From Patescibacteria group bacterium (GTDB taxonomy: Bacteria; Patescibacteriota; Minisyncoccia; JAHIHE01), in the NCBI GenBank assembly GCA_018899995.1, contig JAHIHE010000119.1, positions 1-8,932 of the forward strand: a stretch of DNA of 8,932 bases, given 5' to 3'. Shown one piece after another: positions 1-5,962 of the stretch (within the stretch, counting starts at the first letter, position 1; each line of letters opens with the position of its first letter). Under the pieces are notes generated by a model. The model was not told the DNA's origin. It worked only from the letters and a program-made list of their open reading frames with translations, and ran no database searches. Made by a program: the position numbers and the translations under genes.

Positions 1-680
1 ATTTCAGGGACGAAAAAAATATGGATGTGCTGCTGTTTATAGACAATATTTTCAGGTTCACGCAAGCCGGAAGCGAGGTTTCCGCCTTGCTCGGCAGAAT
101 TCCGAGCGCGGTCGGCTATCAGCCAAATTTAGCCACGGAGATGGGCGAGCTTCAGGAGCGCATCGCTTCGCTTAAAAAGGGTTCAATAACTTCAGTGCAG
201 GCGGTTTATGTTCCGGCAGACGACTTGACCGATCCGGCGCCGGCAACCACTTTCGCGCATCTTGATTCAACGATTACTCTGGCAAGAGGGCTGGCTGAAT
301 TGGGCATTTATCCCGCGATTGATCCTCTAAACTCTTCTTCAACAGCGATGGATTCAAGGATTGTCGGGGAAAAGCATTATCGCGTCGCGAGAGAAGCTCA
401 GAGGGTTCTGCAGCGGTATAAAGAACTACAGGATATTATCGCGATTTTGGGAATGGACGAACTTTCAGAGGAAGATAAAGTTATGGTTTATCGGGCGAGA
501 AAAATCCAGAAGTTTTTCTCCCAGCCGTTTTTCGTGGCAGAAGTGTTTACTGGCAGCGCGGGCAAATATGTTTCTTTGGCAGAAACAATAAAGGGCTTTG
601 AGGAAATATTGGAAGGCAGACACGACGTCAAGGACGAGCAGTCGTTTTATATGAAGGGAGGAATTGAAGAAGTGAAGTAA
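1..680 (+). CDS. atpD: F1Fo ATP synthase subunit beta, 3' part (5' end outside window)
   Basis: Catalytic beta subunit of the F1 head, which makes ATP at the membrane using the proton or sodium gradient. The frame is open from base 3 (FRDEKN precedes the first ATG at 21), so this is the C-terminal part of a longer protein, not a gene starting at 21. Visible family marks are the Walker B strand LLFIDNIFRFTQAGSE, SAVGYQPNLATEMGELQERI, the VPADDLTDPAPATTFAHLD stretch, GIYPAIDPL with its nucleotide-pocket Tyr, the DELSEED segment (as DELSEEDK) and the QPFFVAEVFTG motif. Two departures from the usual sequence are visible: the near-universal LDSTSR reads LNSSST, replacing Arg by Thr, and the C-terminal LPEQAF reads VKDEQSF. 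The protein ends soon after GGIEEVK, slightly shorter than well-known homologues. atpC follows after 165 bases, in the normal operon order. Identification is very secure. Confidence 0.97.
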   Translation, partial: FRDEKNMDVLLFIDNIFRFTQAGSEVSALLGRIPSAVGYQPNLATEMGELQERIASLKKGSITSVQAVYVPADDLTDPAPATTFAHLDSTITLARGLAELGIYPAIDPLNSSSTAMDSRIVGEKHYRVAREAQRVLQRYKELQDIIAILGMDELSEEDKVMVYRARKIQKFFSQPFFVAEVFTGSAGKYVSLAETIKGFEEILEGRHDVKDEQSFYMKGGIEEVK

Positions 681-776
681 ATTTTCAATTTTCAATTTCT
701 ATTAAATTACCAATTTTAAAATTTTTAATTAGAAATTAATTCATTAGAAATTTAATGAAAATTGAAAATTAGAAAT
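681..776. repeat. AT-only inverted repeat between atpD and atpC
   Basis: Two 26-base arms, 681-706 and 751-776, match as inverted repeats at 22 of 26 positions. The four mismatches are two TC/CT swaps. The left arm begins at the first base after the atpD stop codon. The 44-base centre holds the palindrome AATTTTAAAATT (712-723). ATTAGAAATTAA occurs exactly at 728-739 and 768-779, with a near copy around 743-755. The arms contain almost no G or C, so the RNA hairpin would be long but weak. It could be an operon-internal stability or attenuation element, or a degraded dispersed repeat. The sequence alone does not decide. Confidence 0.55.
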
Positions 777-845
777 TAAAAATTAAGTAAAACCATGGAT
801 TTATTTAAATGACATCGCTCTGTGAAACCTTAATTTTGAATATCT

Positions 846-1262
846 ATGATCAAGTTTGTATTAGAAGTTCACACAATTGAAAGGACCGTTGTCAAAGAAG
901 AAGTTTCTTTGGTCAATGTTCCGACACCGGTTGAAGAACTGACCATTCTCCCGGGCCATCTGCCGATTATTACCACTTTAGGATACGGCACATTGCGCTA
1001 TCGCGACGCGAAAGGGGAGCAGTATTTGTTTATTTCCGGCGGATTTATGGAAGTGGAGAGCGAAAGGGTTGTTATCCTGGCGGATTTGATTGAGCGGCCG
1101 GAAGAAATAGACGAAGCGGAAATTGAAGCGGCGAAAAAAAGAGCGGAAGAGCTCCGCAAGAGAAAAGATGTTGATGTCCGGAGCCTGGCTTCGGCGCAAG
1201 CGGACCTGAATGTGGCTTTGAGAAAAAGCAGAGTGATAGAGCGGCACAGACATCGGAGATAA
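846..1262 (+). CDS. atpC: F1Fo ATP synthase subunit epsilon
   Basis: Central-stalk subunit that links the gamma shaft to the c-ring and restrains ATP hydrolysis. The 138 residues have the normal family length. The N-terminal beta-barrel (about residues 1-85) is recognised by PTPVEELTILPGHLPIITTLGYGTL and by the SGGFMEVESERVVILAD strand. Residues about 86-138 form the two-helix C-terminal domain, rich in Lys, Arg, Glu and Ala and ending in a basic tail (ERHRHRR). The ATG at 846 puts the first strand in the usual place (MIKFVLEVHTIER). No Shine-Dalgarno sequence precedes it, and the leader is AT-rich. It lies 165 bases downstream of atpD, an unusually long gap inside this operon, and is followed by a hairpin terminator, so it is the last gene of the cluster. 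Confidence 0.94.
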   Translation: MIKFVLEVHTIERTVVKEEVSLVNVPTPVEELTILPGHLPIITTLGYGTLRYRDAKGEQYLFISGGFMEVESERVVILADLIERPEEIDEAEIEAAKKRAEELRKRKDVDVRSLASAQADLNVALRKSRVIERHRHRR

Positions 1263-1284
1263 AAAATTCCAACCAGACAATCCT

Positions 1285-1311
1285 AAAAAATCCTTGGATA
1301 AAGGATTTTTT
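1285..1311 (+). terminator. Intrinsic terminator after the atp operon
   Basis: A perfect 11-bp stem (AAAAAATCCTT / AAGGATTTTTT) with a 5-base loop begins 22 bases after the atpC stop. The descending arm ends in six T residues. Because the ascending arm begins with six A residues, the same structure could stop transcription on either strand. The stem has only two G-C pairs, so its strength is uncertain. Confidence 0.7.
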
Positions 1312-1483
1312 GCTTGACATTACTGTAAAAGGTGCTGAAGCAATCGAAAAAGCGGTCAGAAAAGTGCTGGCAGACAGCTGGCGCACAGCTGATATATTCA
1401 AAAAAGACGCTGACGATTCAGCCAAATTGCTCGGCACAAAAGGTATGGGAGCCAAGGTTTTAGAGTACTTAAGGAGTAAATAA
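1310..1483 (+). pseudogene. C-terminal remnant of an isopropylmalate/isocitrate dehydrogenase-family protein
   Basis: In this frame 1310-1483 reads as 57 codons from TTG to TAA. The peptide contains AEAIEKAVRKVLAD, then SWRTADIF, then LLGTKGMGAKVLEYL. This is the order found at the extreme C-terminus of beta-decarboxylating dehydrogenases (LeuB/Icd family: IEKAV..VL...RTADI...GT.EMG..V...L). Nothing upstream in the frame resembles the rest of that family of about 350 residues. The frame is open back to 1175 but has no ATG, and 1175-1262 overlaps atpC in a different frame. The only start candidate is the TTG at 1310, at the foot of a terminator hairpin. The catalytic and NAD-binding parts are missing, so it cannot be a working dehydrogenase. 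A decayed gene end is most likely; a short protein using a TTG start is possible. The family call is from motif memory. Confidence 0.5.
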
Positions 1484-1496
1484 AAACAAAGTTAGC

Positions 1497-1533
1497 GGCG
1501 TTATGCTTTTTTCAAGTATGACGCCTCTTTTTT
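1497..1533 (+). terminator. Intrinsic terminator upstream of rmuC
   Basis: A 12-bp stem (GGCGTTATGCTT against AAGTATGACGCC, with two G-U pairs) and a 5-base loop is followed directly by TCTTTTTT. It lies 13 bases after the stop codon of the dehydrogenase-like fragment. That position suits the end of a formerly complete gene and isolates the next promoter from upstream transcription. Confidence 0.8.
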
Positions 1534-1534
1534 A

Positions 1535-1563
1535 TGGCTTTAAGCGGGCAAATATGGTATAAT
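1535..1563 (+). promoter_or_regulatory. Sigma70-type extended -10 promoter for the rmuC operon
   Basis: A perfect -10 TATAAT (1558-1563) is preceded by TGG at 1555-1557, making an extended -10. The -35 position 17 bases upstream is TGGCTT (1535-1540), a poor match to TTGACA. The ten bases ATGGTATAAT recur exactly at the promoter near 7263. The expected transcript start is around 1570, giving a leader of about 25 bases before the rmuC ATG. Confidence 0.65.
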
Positions 1564-1594
1564 AATATAAATAATTTATGATTATTAAAGTTAT

Positions 1595-2716
1595 ATGGAC
1601 CCAACCCTTTTAATGTTATCGGGCATAATTTTAGGAGCGATTATTGTTCTGGCTTTTTTGAAACTGTTTGGAAAACAGTCAGAAAACGAAGCGCGGAAGG
1701 CACTGCTTGAGCTGGAAAATCATTTCAACAAATTGTCGCAGGAAGCGTTGATGGCAAACAATGAGCAGTTTTTGTTTTTAGCCAAAGAAAAGCTGGAGGC
1801 CCAGAAACAGGAAATTAAAAACGATCTGGAAAATAAGAAGAGCGCGATTTCCGAATTGATGGAAAAGTTAACCGATAAATTGAGCAAAAGCGACGACGAA
1901 AGAATAGCCACTTTTTCCGCGCTGAAAAAAGAGCTGGAAAACTACAAACAAATAACAAGCGAACTGAAAGGCAGCACAGACGATCTGAAAAGATTGCTGT
2001 CAAACAATCAGTTAAGAGGACAGTTCGGCGAGCAGGTGGCGGAAAACCTCCTGAAAATGTCGGGGTTTGTGGTGGGGGTTGATTATGTTTACAATAAAGA
2101 GCAGGAAGAAGCCGATACGCGTCCGGACTTCACGGTTTTTATGCCGGATAAGACAAAAATCAACATTGATGTGAAGTTTCCTTTTTCCGCACTGGTAAAA
2201 TACACCGAGGCAGACGGCAAAACCGAGAAAGAACAACATATCCGGCAGTTCGCTTCGGACGTCCGTCAGAAGCTTAAGCAGGTGACCACTCGCGACTACA
2301 TCAATACGGATAGCAAAACCGTTGACTTCGTGATCCTGTTTATTCCCAACGAAATGATTTTCAGCTTCATTTACGACAAGCTGAACGACATTTGGGAAGA
2401 GGCGATGACCAAAAAAGTGATTATGGCCGGACCCTTCAGCTTTACCGCGATTTTGCGGATGATTAAACAGGCCTATTCCAATTTCCGGTATCAAAAAAAT
2501 CTGTATCAGGTAATCGCACTTATACAGAAATTTGACAAAGAGTACCAAAAATACAACGAGGAGCTGGATAAGTTGGGCGAGCGCATCGCTTCCACCTCTA
2601 AGCAGTACGATAATGTTTCGGGGACCAGGACAAGGACGCTGAAAAAAATCGTTGACCAGATCAAGGAAGAGGATATCAGCGAATTGTCGCCGGAAAGCAA
2701 CCCGAAATTAAAATAA
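1595..2716 (+). CDS. rmuC: RmuC-family DNA recombination protein
   Basis: RmuC proteins limit recombination between inverted repeats in E. coli and carry a restriction-endonuclease-like fold; their biochemical activity is poorly known. This protein has 373 residues. It has one N-terminal membrane anchor (about 4-25), a long charged coiled coil (about 28-135), and the RmuC domain from LSNNQLRGQFGEQVAENLL (about 135-153) onward. The PD-(D/E)xK-like core is visible as RPDF (Asp178) followed by NIDVKFPF (Asp192, Lys194). A second coiled segment lies at about 310-360. The ATG at 1595 follows an extended -10 promoter by about 30 bases; no Shine-Dalgarno sequence is seen, but this start gives the expected membrane anchor. 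A glycosyltransferase gene follows after 19 bases, so the two are probably co-transcribed, although no functional link is known. Confidence 0.93.
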   Translation: MDPTLLMLSGIILGAIIVLAFLKLFGKQSENEARKALLELENHFNKLSQEALMANNEQFLFLAKEKLEAQKQEIKNDLENKKSAISELMEKLTDKLSKSDDERIATFSALKKELENYKQITSELKGSTDDLKRLLSNNQLRGQFGEQVAENLLKMSGFVVGVDYVYNKEQEEADTRPDFTVFMPDKTKINIDVKFPFSALVKYTEADGKTEKEQHIRQFASDVRQKLKQVTTRDYINTDSKTVDFVILFIPNEMIFSFIYDKLNDIWEEAMTKKVIMAGPFSFTAILRMIKQAYSNFRYQKNLYQVIALIQKFDKEYQKYNEELDKLGERIASTSKQYDNVSGTRTRTLKKIVDQIKEEDISELSPESNPKLK

Positions 2717-2735
2717 CCGGAAACAAAGAGCGATT

Positions 2736-4298
2736 ATGGAAACAAAAGACCAAAATATCTCCGGCGAAGTAAACGGATATAATTTTCCTTCCCCAAGAAC
2801 AACCAACGCGCGCGATTTTTATATTCAGCGCGCTTTTGAAATTTTACCCGGATTTTTGACATGGCTGACATTTATCGCGGCAGTCGCCCTCGCTTTTCAT
2901 CGTCCCATTTGGCTTGCAATTTTCGTGATTATTTTTGATTTGTTCTGGACTATCAAAGCGATTTTTATCGCGGCACATCTTATTTCCGGATATTTTGAAC
3001 ACAAAAAATGCCTGGCAGTTGACTGGTTTTTGGAAACGCAAAAAAAGAAAAACTGGCGGGATATTTATCATATTGTAATTCTTCCGACCTACAACGAAGG
3101 GTTGGAAATAATCAGGCCGTCCGTAGAAGCGTTGGTCAATTCAAAATATCCGAAAGATAAGATGATGGTCGTTGTAACTTTTGAAGAGCGCGCCGGAGAG
3201 GAATCGGTCAACTGGCGGCGCGATGCCCTGCAACGCGAATTCGGGGACAAGTTTTTCGTTTTTTTAACCACGGTTCATCCGGACGGAATTATCGGCGAAG
3301 CCAGAGTAAAAGGAGCGAATATTACCTGGGCGACGAAAAAGATTAAGCAAATAATAGACGAAAAAAAAATCAAATACGAGAATGTGATAATTTCCACTTT
3401 TGACTGCGACAGCCGGCCGCATCCGCAATATTTGGCGGCCTTGACCTGCGCTTATTTGGACAATCCGGCTCCGACAAGGTCAAGCTATCAGCCGCTGCCG
3501 ATGTTTTTCAATAATATCTGGGAAACCACGTCTATATCCAGGGTGATTATCACCGGTTCTGCTTTCTGGAATATGATTCAGGCGATAAGGCCGGAGCGCA
3601 TAGTTACCTACACGAGCCACAGTATGAGCTTTAAAGCAATTGTGGAAGTTAATTATTGGCCGGTTGATATGATTTCTGATGATTCCATAATTTTCTGGAA
3701 ATGCTTTATCTGCTTCGGAGGAAATTACAATATCAAGCCCATATTTTTGCCTATTTATATGGACGCGGTAGAGGCGGAAACCGTCTGGCAGACGTTGATT
3801 AATCAATACAAGCAATATCGGCGCTGGGCTTATGGCGTGGAAAATACCGCGATAATTGTAAGGGGATTTTTAAAAGACAAAAAAATCCCGTTGAAAGAAA
3901 AAATCATAAGAGTTGCTTCGGAAATTTACGGCCGGCATTCCTGGGCGACTTCTTCTGTGATAATCGCCGGTTTTGGTTGGCTGCCGTTTATTTTCGGCGG
4001 AACGGAATTTAAAGATTCTGTTTTGGCGTTTAATCTCCCGACTACCTTACGGAGCTTGATGCTCGTGGCTATGTTAGGCCTGTTTGTTTCGGCGTCTCTC
4101 TCTGTTCTTATTGTCCCTCCGCATCCAAAACTGAAAGGAAAATGGAGCCATGTAAGATTGATGTTTGAATGGCTGCTTTTGCCTCTGGTGGCTATTCCGA
4201 TGGGCACTTTGCCGGCGATTGACGCGCAAACGCGGCTGATGTTAGGCAAACATATGGAATTCTGGGTAACGCCAAAAATGAGAAAAAATAATTTATGA
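2736..4298 (+). CDS. Membrane-bound family 2 glycosyltransferase (cellulose-synthase-like)
   Basis: A processive-type GT2 enzyme that would move a sugar from a nucleotide-sugar to a lipid-linked or growing glycan at the inner membrane face. The 520 residues contain two N-terminal membrane segments (about 36-54 and 57-80). The cytosolic GT-A domain opens with ILPTYNEG (115-122) and includes FDCDSRP (Asp223, Asp225: the DxD metal site), SDDS (314-317: the likely catalytic acid region) and QYRRW (360-364: the Q..RW acceptor-binding motif). Further membrane segments lie at about 405-422, 438-460 and 477-497. This arrangement matches cellulose-synthase and hyaluronan-synthase-type GT2 enzymes. It overlaps the following WecA-like gene by ATGA, which implies translational coupling and a shared glycan pathway. 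The specific sugar and product cannot be read from the sequence. Confidence 0.9.
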   Translation: METKDQNISGEVNGYNFPSPRTTNARDFYIQRAFEILPGFLTWLTFIAAVALAFHRPIWLAIFVIIFDLFWTIKAIFIAAHLISGYFEHKKCLAVDWFLETQKKKNWRDIYHIVILPTYNEGLEIIRPSVEALVNSKYPKDKMMVVVTFEERAGEESVNWRRDALQREFGDKFFVFLTTVHPDGIIGEARVKGANITWATKKIKQIIDEKKIKYENVIISTFDCDSRPHPQYLAALTCAYLDNPAPTRSSYQPLPMFFNNIWETTSISRVIITGSAFWNMIQAIRPERIVTYTSHSMSFKAIVEVNYWPVDMISDDSIIFWKCFICFGGNYNIKPIFLPIYMDAVEAETVWQTLINQYKQYRRWAYGVENTAIIVRGFLKDKKIPLKEKIIRVASEIYGRHSWATSSVIIAGFGWLPFIFGGTEFKDSVLAFNLPTTLRSLMLVAMLGLFVSASLSVLIVPPHPKLKGKWSHVRLMFEWLLLPLVAIPMGTLPAIDAQTRLMLGKHMEFWVTPKMRKNNL

Positions 4299-5341
4299 CC
4301 CCGCTATACTTATCGCCGTTCATCGCAAGTTTTATTGTTTCATTGTTTTTAACATGGGTTTTAATCGGATTTTCCGAAAAATTTAAATTATTTTTCGCGA
4401 TTAAACCGCGCCACATTCATAAAAAAAATATTTCGCGGCTTGGTGGAATCGCGATCATCGCATCGTTTATCGCGACAATAATTTTTAATCCAGACTTGGT
4501 TTTAACCCAACAATTAATCGGTTTTTTGACTGGAGCAATAATAATCCTGTTTTTTGGCGTAATGGATGATTTTCGCGCCTTGGGCTGGAAAAAACAACTA
4601 TTTTTTCAATTGGCGGTTTCTGTCGTCATAATTTTAAGCAATATCAGGGTTGATTATCTTACCAATCCTTTCGGCGGCATGATTCGGCTGGATAATTGGG
4701 AAATTTTTAGTACACCTGTTTTTGGAAGCATGTTTATAATTTTCTGGATTGTTTTTTTAATGAATGTTTTAAACTGGGTTGACGGAATAGACGGGTTAGC
4801 CGGAGGCGTTGGCGTGACCGGAGCGGGGATTCTGTTTTTTTTAAGCGTATCCGCGCTGGTTAACCAGCCGCCCTTAGGAATAATTTCGGTCGCGCTTGTC
4901 GGCGCCGTTTTGGGATTTTTGGTATTCAATTTTCATCCGGCAAAAATTTTTATGGGCACGAGTGGCGCTATGTTTATCGGTTTTTCTTTGGCGGTAATTT
5001 CAATTTTTAGCGGAGTGAAGCTGGCTACTTTGGTTTTGGTCTTAGCTGTGCCGATTTTAGACGCCTTATGGGTGATTTTGCAGAGGATTAAAAAGGGCGG
5101 GTCAATTTTCAGCGGCGACCGCTCGCATTTACACTACCGCTTGCTGGAATTAGGTTTTTCCCAGCGCCAGATTGTCGTTTTTTATTATATTTTAAGCGTG
5201 TTTTTCGGCATTATCGCTTTGAATATCAGCGGATTGGGCAAAGTCGCCGCTTTCTTGATTTTTACCGCGATAATATTAGGTATTTTAATGGCAGTTTCGC
5301 TGATTTCCAAAACTCGCGAAGCCCAGTCGCAAAAAGAGTAG
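4295..5341 (+). CDS. WecA/TagO-type polyprenyl-phosphate sugar-1-phosphate transferase with altered GD motif
   Basis: An integral membrane enzyme of the MraY/WecA superfamily. Relatives transfer a HexNAc-1-phosphate from a UDP-sugar to undecaprenyl phosphate, starting glycan assembly. The 348 residues are nearly all membrane helices (about ten). Superfamily motifs in order are RLGG (48-51), the metal-binding MDDF (Asp91, Asp92), NVLNWVDGIDGLAGG (157-171, with Asp163 and Asp166), PAKIFMG (215-221) and GDRSHLHYRLL (274-284), the C-terminal His motif of WecA-type enzymes rather than MraY. In the usual FMGD-(S/T)-GS motif the Asp is Thr222 and the Ser is Ala225 (FMGTSGAMFIGF), so a residue reported as metal-binding in MraY is missing here. 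Either chemistry is adapted or activity is lost. The start overlaps the GT2 stop by four bases. No dedicated terminator is evident downstream. Confidence 0.88.
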   Translation: MTPLYLSPFIASFIVSLFLTWVLIGFSEKFKLFFAIKPRHIHKKNISRLGGIAIIASFIATIIFNPDLVLTQQLIGFLTGAIIILFFGVMDDFRALGWKKQLFFQLAVSVVIILSNIRVDYLTNPFGGMIRLDNWEIFSTPVFGSMFIIFWIVFLMNVLNWVDGIDGLAGGVGVTGAGILFFLSVSALVNQPPLGIISVALVGAVLGFLVFNFHPAKIFMGTSGAMFIGFSLAVISIFSGVKLATLVLVLAVPILDALWVILQRIKKGGSIFSGDRSHLHYRLLELGFSQRQIVVFYYILSVFFGIIALNISGLGKVAAFLIFTAIILGILMAVSLISKTREAQSQKE

Positions 5342-5395
5342 AACATGGACATTGAATATCCAAGCAGGTTTCCATGTGCCAAGTGTGCCGAATTA

Positions 5396-5424
5396 TTGAC
5401 ACCTTTAATTATATTTGATATGCT
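5396..5424 (+). promoter_or_regulatory. Sigma70-type promoter for rplU
   Basis: A perfect -35 TTGACA (5396-5401) and a -10 TATGCT (5419-5424) are separated by 17 bases. TGA at 5416-5418 supplies an extended -10. Transcription would begin near 5431, leaving an untranslated leader of about 80 bases that contains the inverted-repeat structure. Confidence 0.7.
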
Positions 5425-5462
5425 TGATACATTGAATTATTAATTAATAATACAGATTATGA

Positions 5463-5546
5463 ACCCCGTTAGAAATTACAAAATTTAACGGGTAAATCGT
5501 AAGAAATAATTATGGAAATGACAAAAGATAAAATTTCTAACGGGGT
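5463..5546 (+). promoter_or_regulatory. Inverted-repeat structure spanning the rplU leader and start codon
   Basis: Arm L, ACCCCGTTAGAAATT (5463-5477), is perfectly complementary over 15 bp to arm R2, AATTTCTAACGGGGT (5532-5546), which lies inside the rplU coding frame. A shorter arm R1, AATTTAACGGGT (5482-5493), also pairs with L over 12 bp with a bulged C and a bulged AG. L can thus form a local hairpin with R1, leaving the ATG at 5512 exposed, or a longer hairpin with R2 that encloses the ATG in a 54-base loop. This resembles the logic of ribosomal-protein leader autoregulation, but it could equally be a small palindromic mobile repeat. No direct target duplication is seen at its borders. 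Confidence 0.55.
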
Positions 5547-5862
5547 AAAAATTGCCGTAATTGAAACAGGCGCCAAGCAGTACAAGGTTTCCGTGGGCGA
5601 TAAAATAAAGGTGGAGAAATTAAACGCCAAAGCGGGCGAGCATATTGATTTTAAAAATGTTTTATTGGTGGCCGATGAAAATAACGCGGTGATCGGAACT
5701 CCCTTGGTTAAAGGTTCCAAGGTCGCGGCCGAAGTGCTAAATCAAGCAAAAGCGCCGAAAGTAATTATTTTTAAGTATAAGCAAAAGGAAAGGCAGAGAG
5801 TTTTTAAGGGCCATCGCCAGCCGTATACCGAAGTAAAAATTACTGAAATAATTGAGAAGTAA
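5512..5862 (+). CDS. rplU: 50S ribosomal protein L21 with repeat-encoded N-terminal extension
   Basis: L21 binds 23S rRNA in the large ribosomal subunit. The core is plain from AVIETGAKQYKVSVGDKIKVEKL (usually AIVETGGKQYKV), followed by a GTPLVKGSKVAAEVL segment and the basic C-terminal loop FKYKQKERQRVFKGHRQPYTEVKI. The protein has 116 residues against roughly 100-105 for typical L21. The excess is the first 12-13 residues (MEMTKDKISNGVK), of which ISNGV comes from a repeat arm found twice more nearby. ATG codons at 5512 and 5518 are both possible; neither has a Shine-Dalgarno sequence, and no Met occurs nearer the core. The usual partner rpmA (L27) does not follow; a terminator, a spacer and pgk do. 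A promoter lies at 5396-5424. Confidence 0.95.
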   Translation: MEMTKDKISNGVKIAVIETGAKQYKVSVGDKIKVEKLNAKAGEHIDFKNVLLVADENNAVIGTPLVKGSKVAAEVLNQAKAPKVIIFKYKQKERQRVFKGHRQPYTEVKITEIIEK

Positions 5863-5870
5863 AATATTTC

Positions 5871-5894
5871 CCCGTCCTTAAAAGGATGGGTTTT
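5871..5894 (+). terminator. Intrinsic terminator after rplU
   Basis: The stem CCCGTCC / GGATGGG (one G-U pair) with a TTAAAA loop is followed by TTTT and, after CCG, a further TTTT. It begins eight bases after the rplU stop, so rplU is likely a single-gene transcript. Confidence 0.72.
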
Positions 5895-5907
5895 CCGTTT
5901 TATGGAG

Positions 5908-5916
5908 TTATCCACA
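5908..5916 (+). other. Single consensus DnaA-box 9-mer
   Basis: TTATCCACA is an exact match to the classical bacterial DnaA box. It lies in the 206-base spacer between rplU and pgk. I saw no second perfect box nearby and no dnaA or dnaN gene, so an origin is not supported. It may be a titration or regulatory site, or chance. Confidence 0.3.
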
Positions 5917-5950
5917 ATTGGCTATTAAACCGAAATTTGGTGTCAACTCT

Positions 5951-5962
5951 ACCCCGTTAGAA
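5951..5962 (+). repeat. Third copy of the rplU-leader repeat arm
   Basis: ACCCCGTTAGAA repeats exactly the first 12 bases of the arm at 5463-5477, in the same orientation, about 490 bases downstream and in the leader region of pgk. No matching inverted arm is seen next to it. The recurrence argues that the motif belongs to a dispersed repeat family, not only to an rplU-specific leader. Confidence 0.55.

Noticed and set aside
795..812. Five-codon ATG frame (MDLFK) in the atpD-atpC spacer as a leader peptide
   Set aside because: Too short, no ribosome-binding site, no regulatory codons.
1314..1342. TTGACA at 1314-1319 as a -35 box
   Set aside because: No -10-like hexamer at 16-18 bases downstream; it lies inside the dehydrogenase-like fragment (codons for LDI).
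1072..1455. 127-codon minus-strand open frame across atpC and the dehydrogenase-like fragment
   Set aside because: It covers two sense-strand homologies and a terminator on the opposite strand. Shadow frame.
2012..2548. 178-codon minus-strand open frame inside rmuC
   Set aside because: It is antisense to the conserved RmuC domain and has no recognisable protein features. Shadow frame.
5343..5377. Inverted repeat ACATGGA / TCCATGT just after the WecA-like gene, as a terminator
   Set aside because: Only a 7-bp stem with a 21-base loop and no T tract afterwards. It may be chance.
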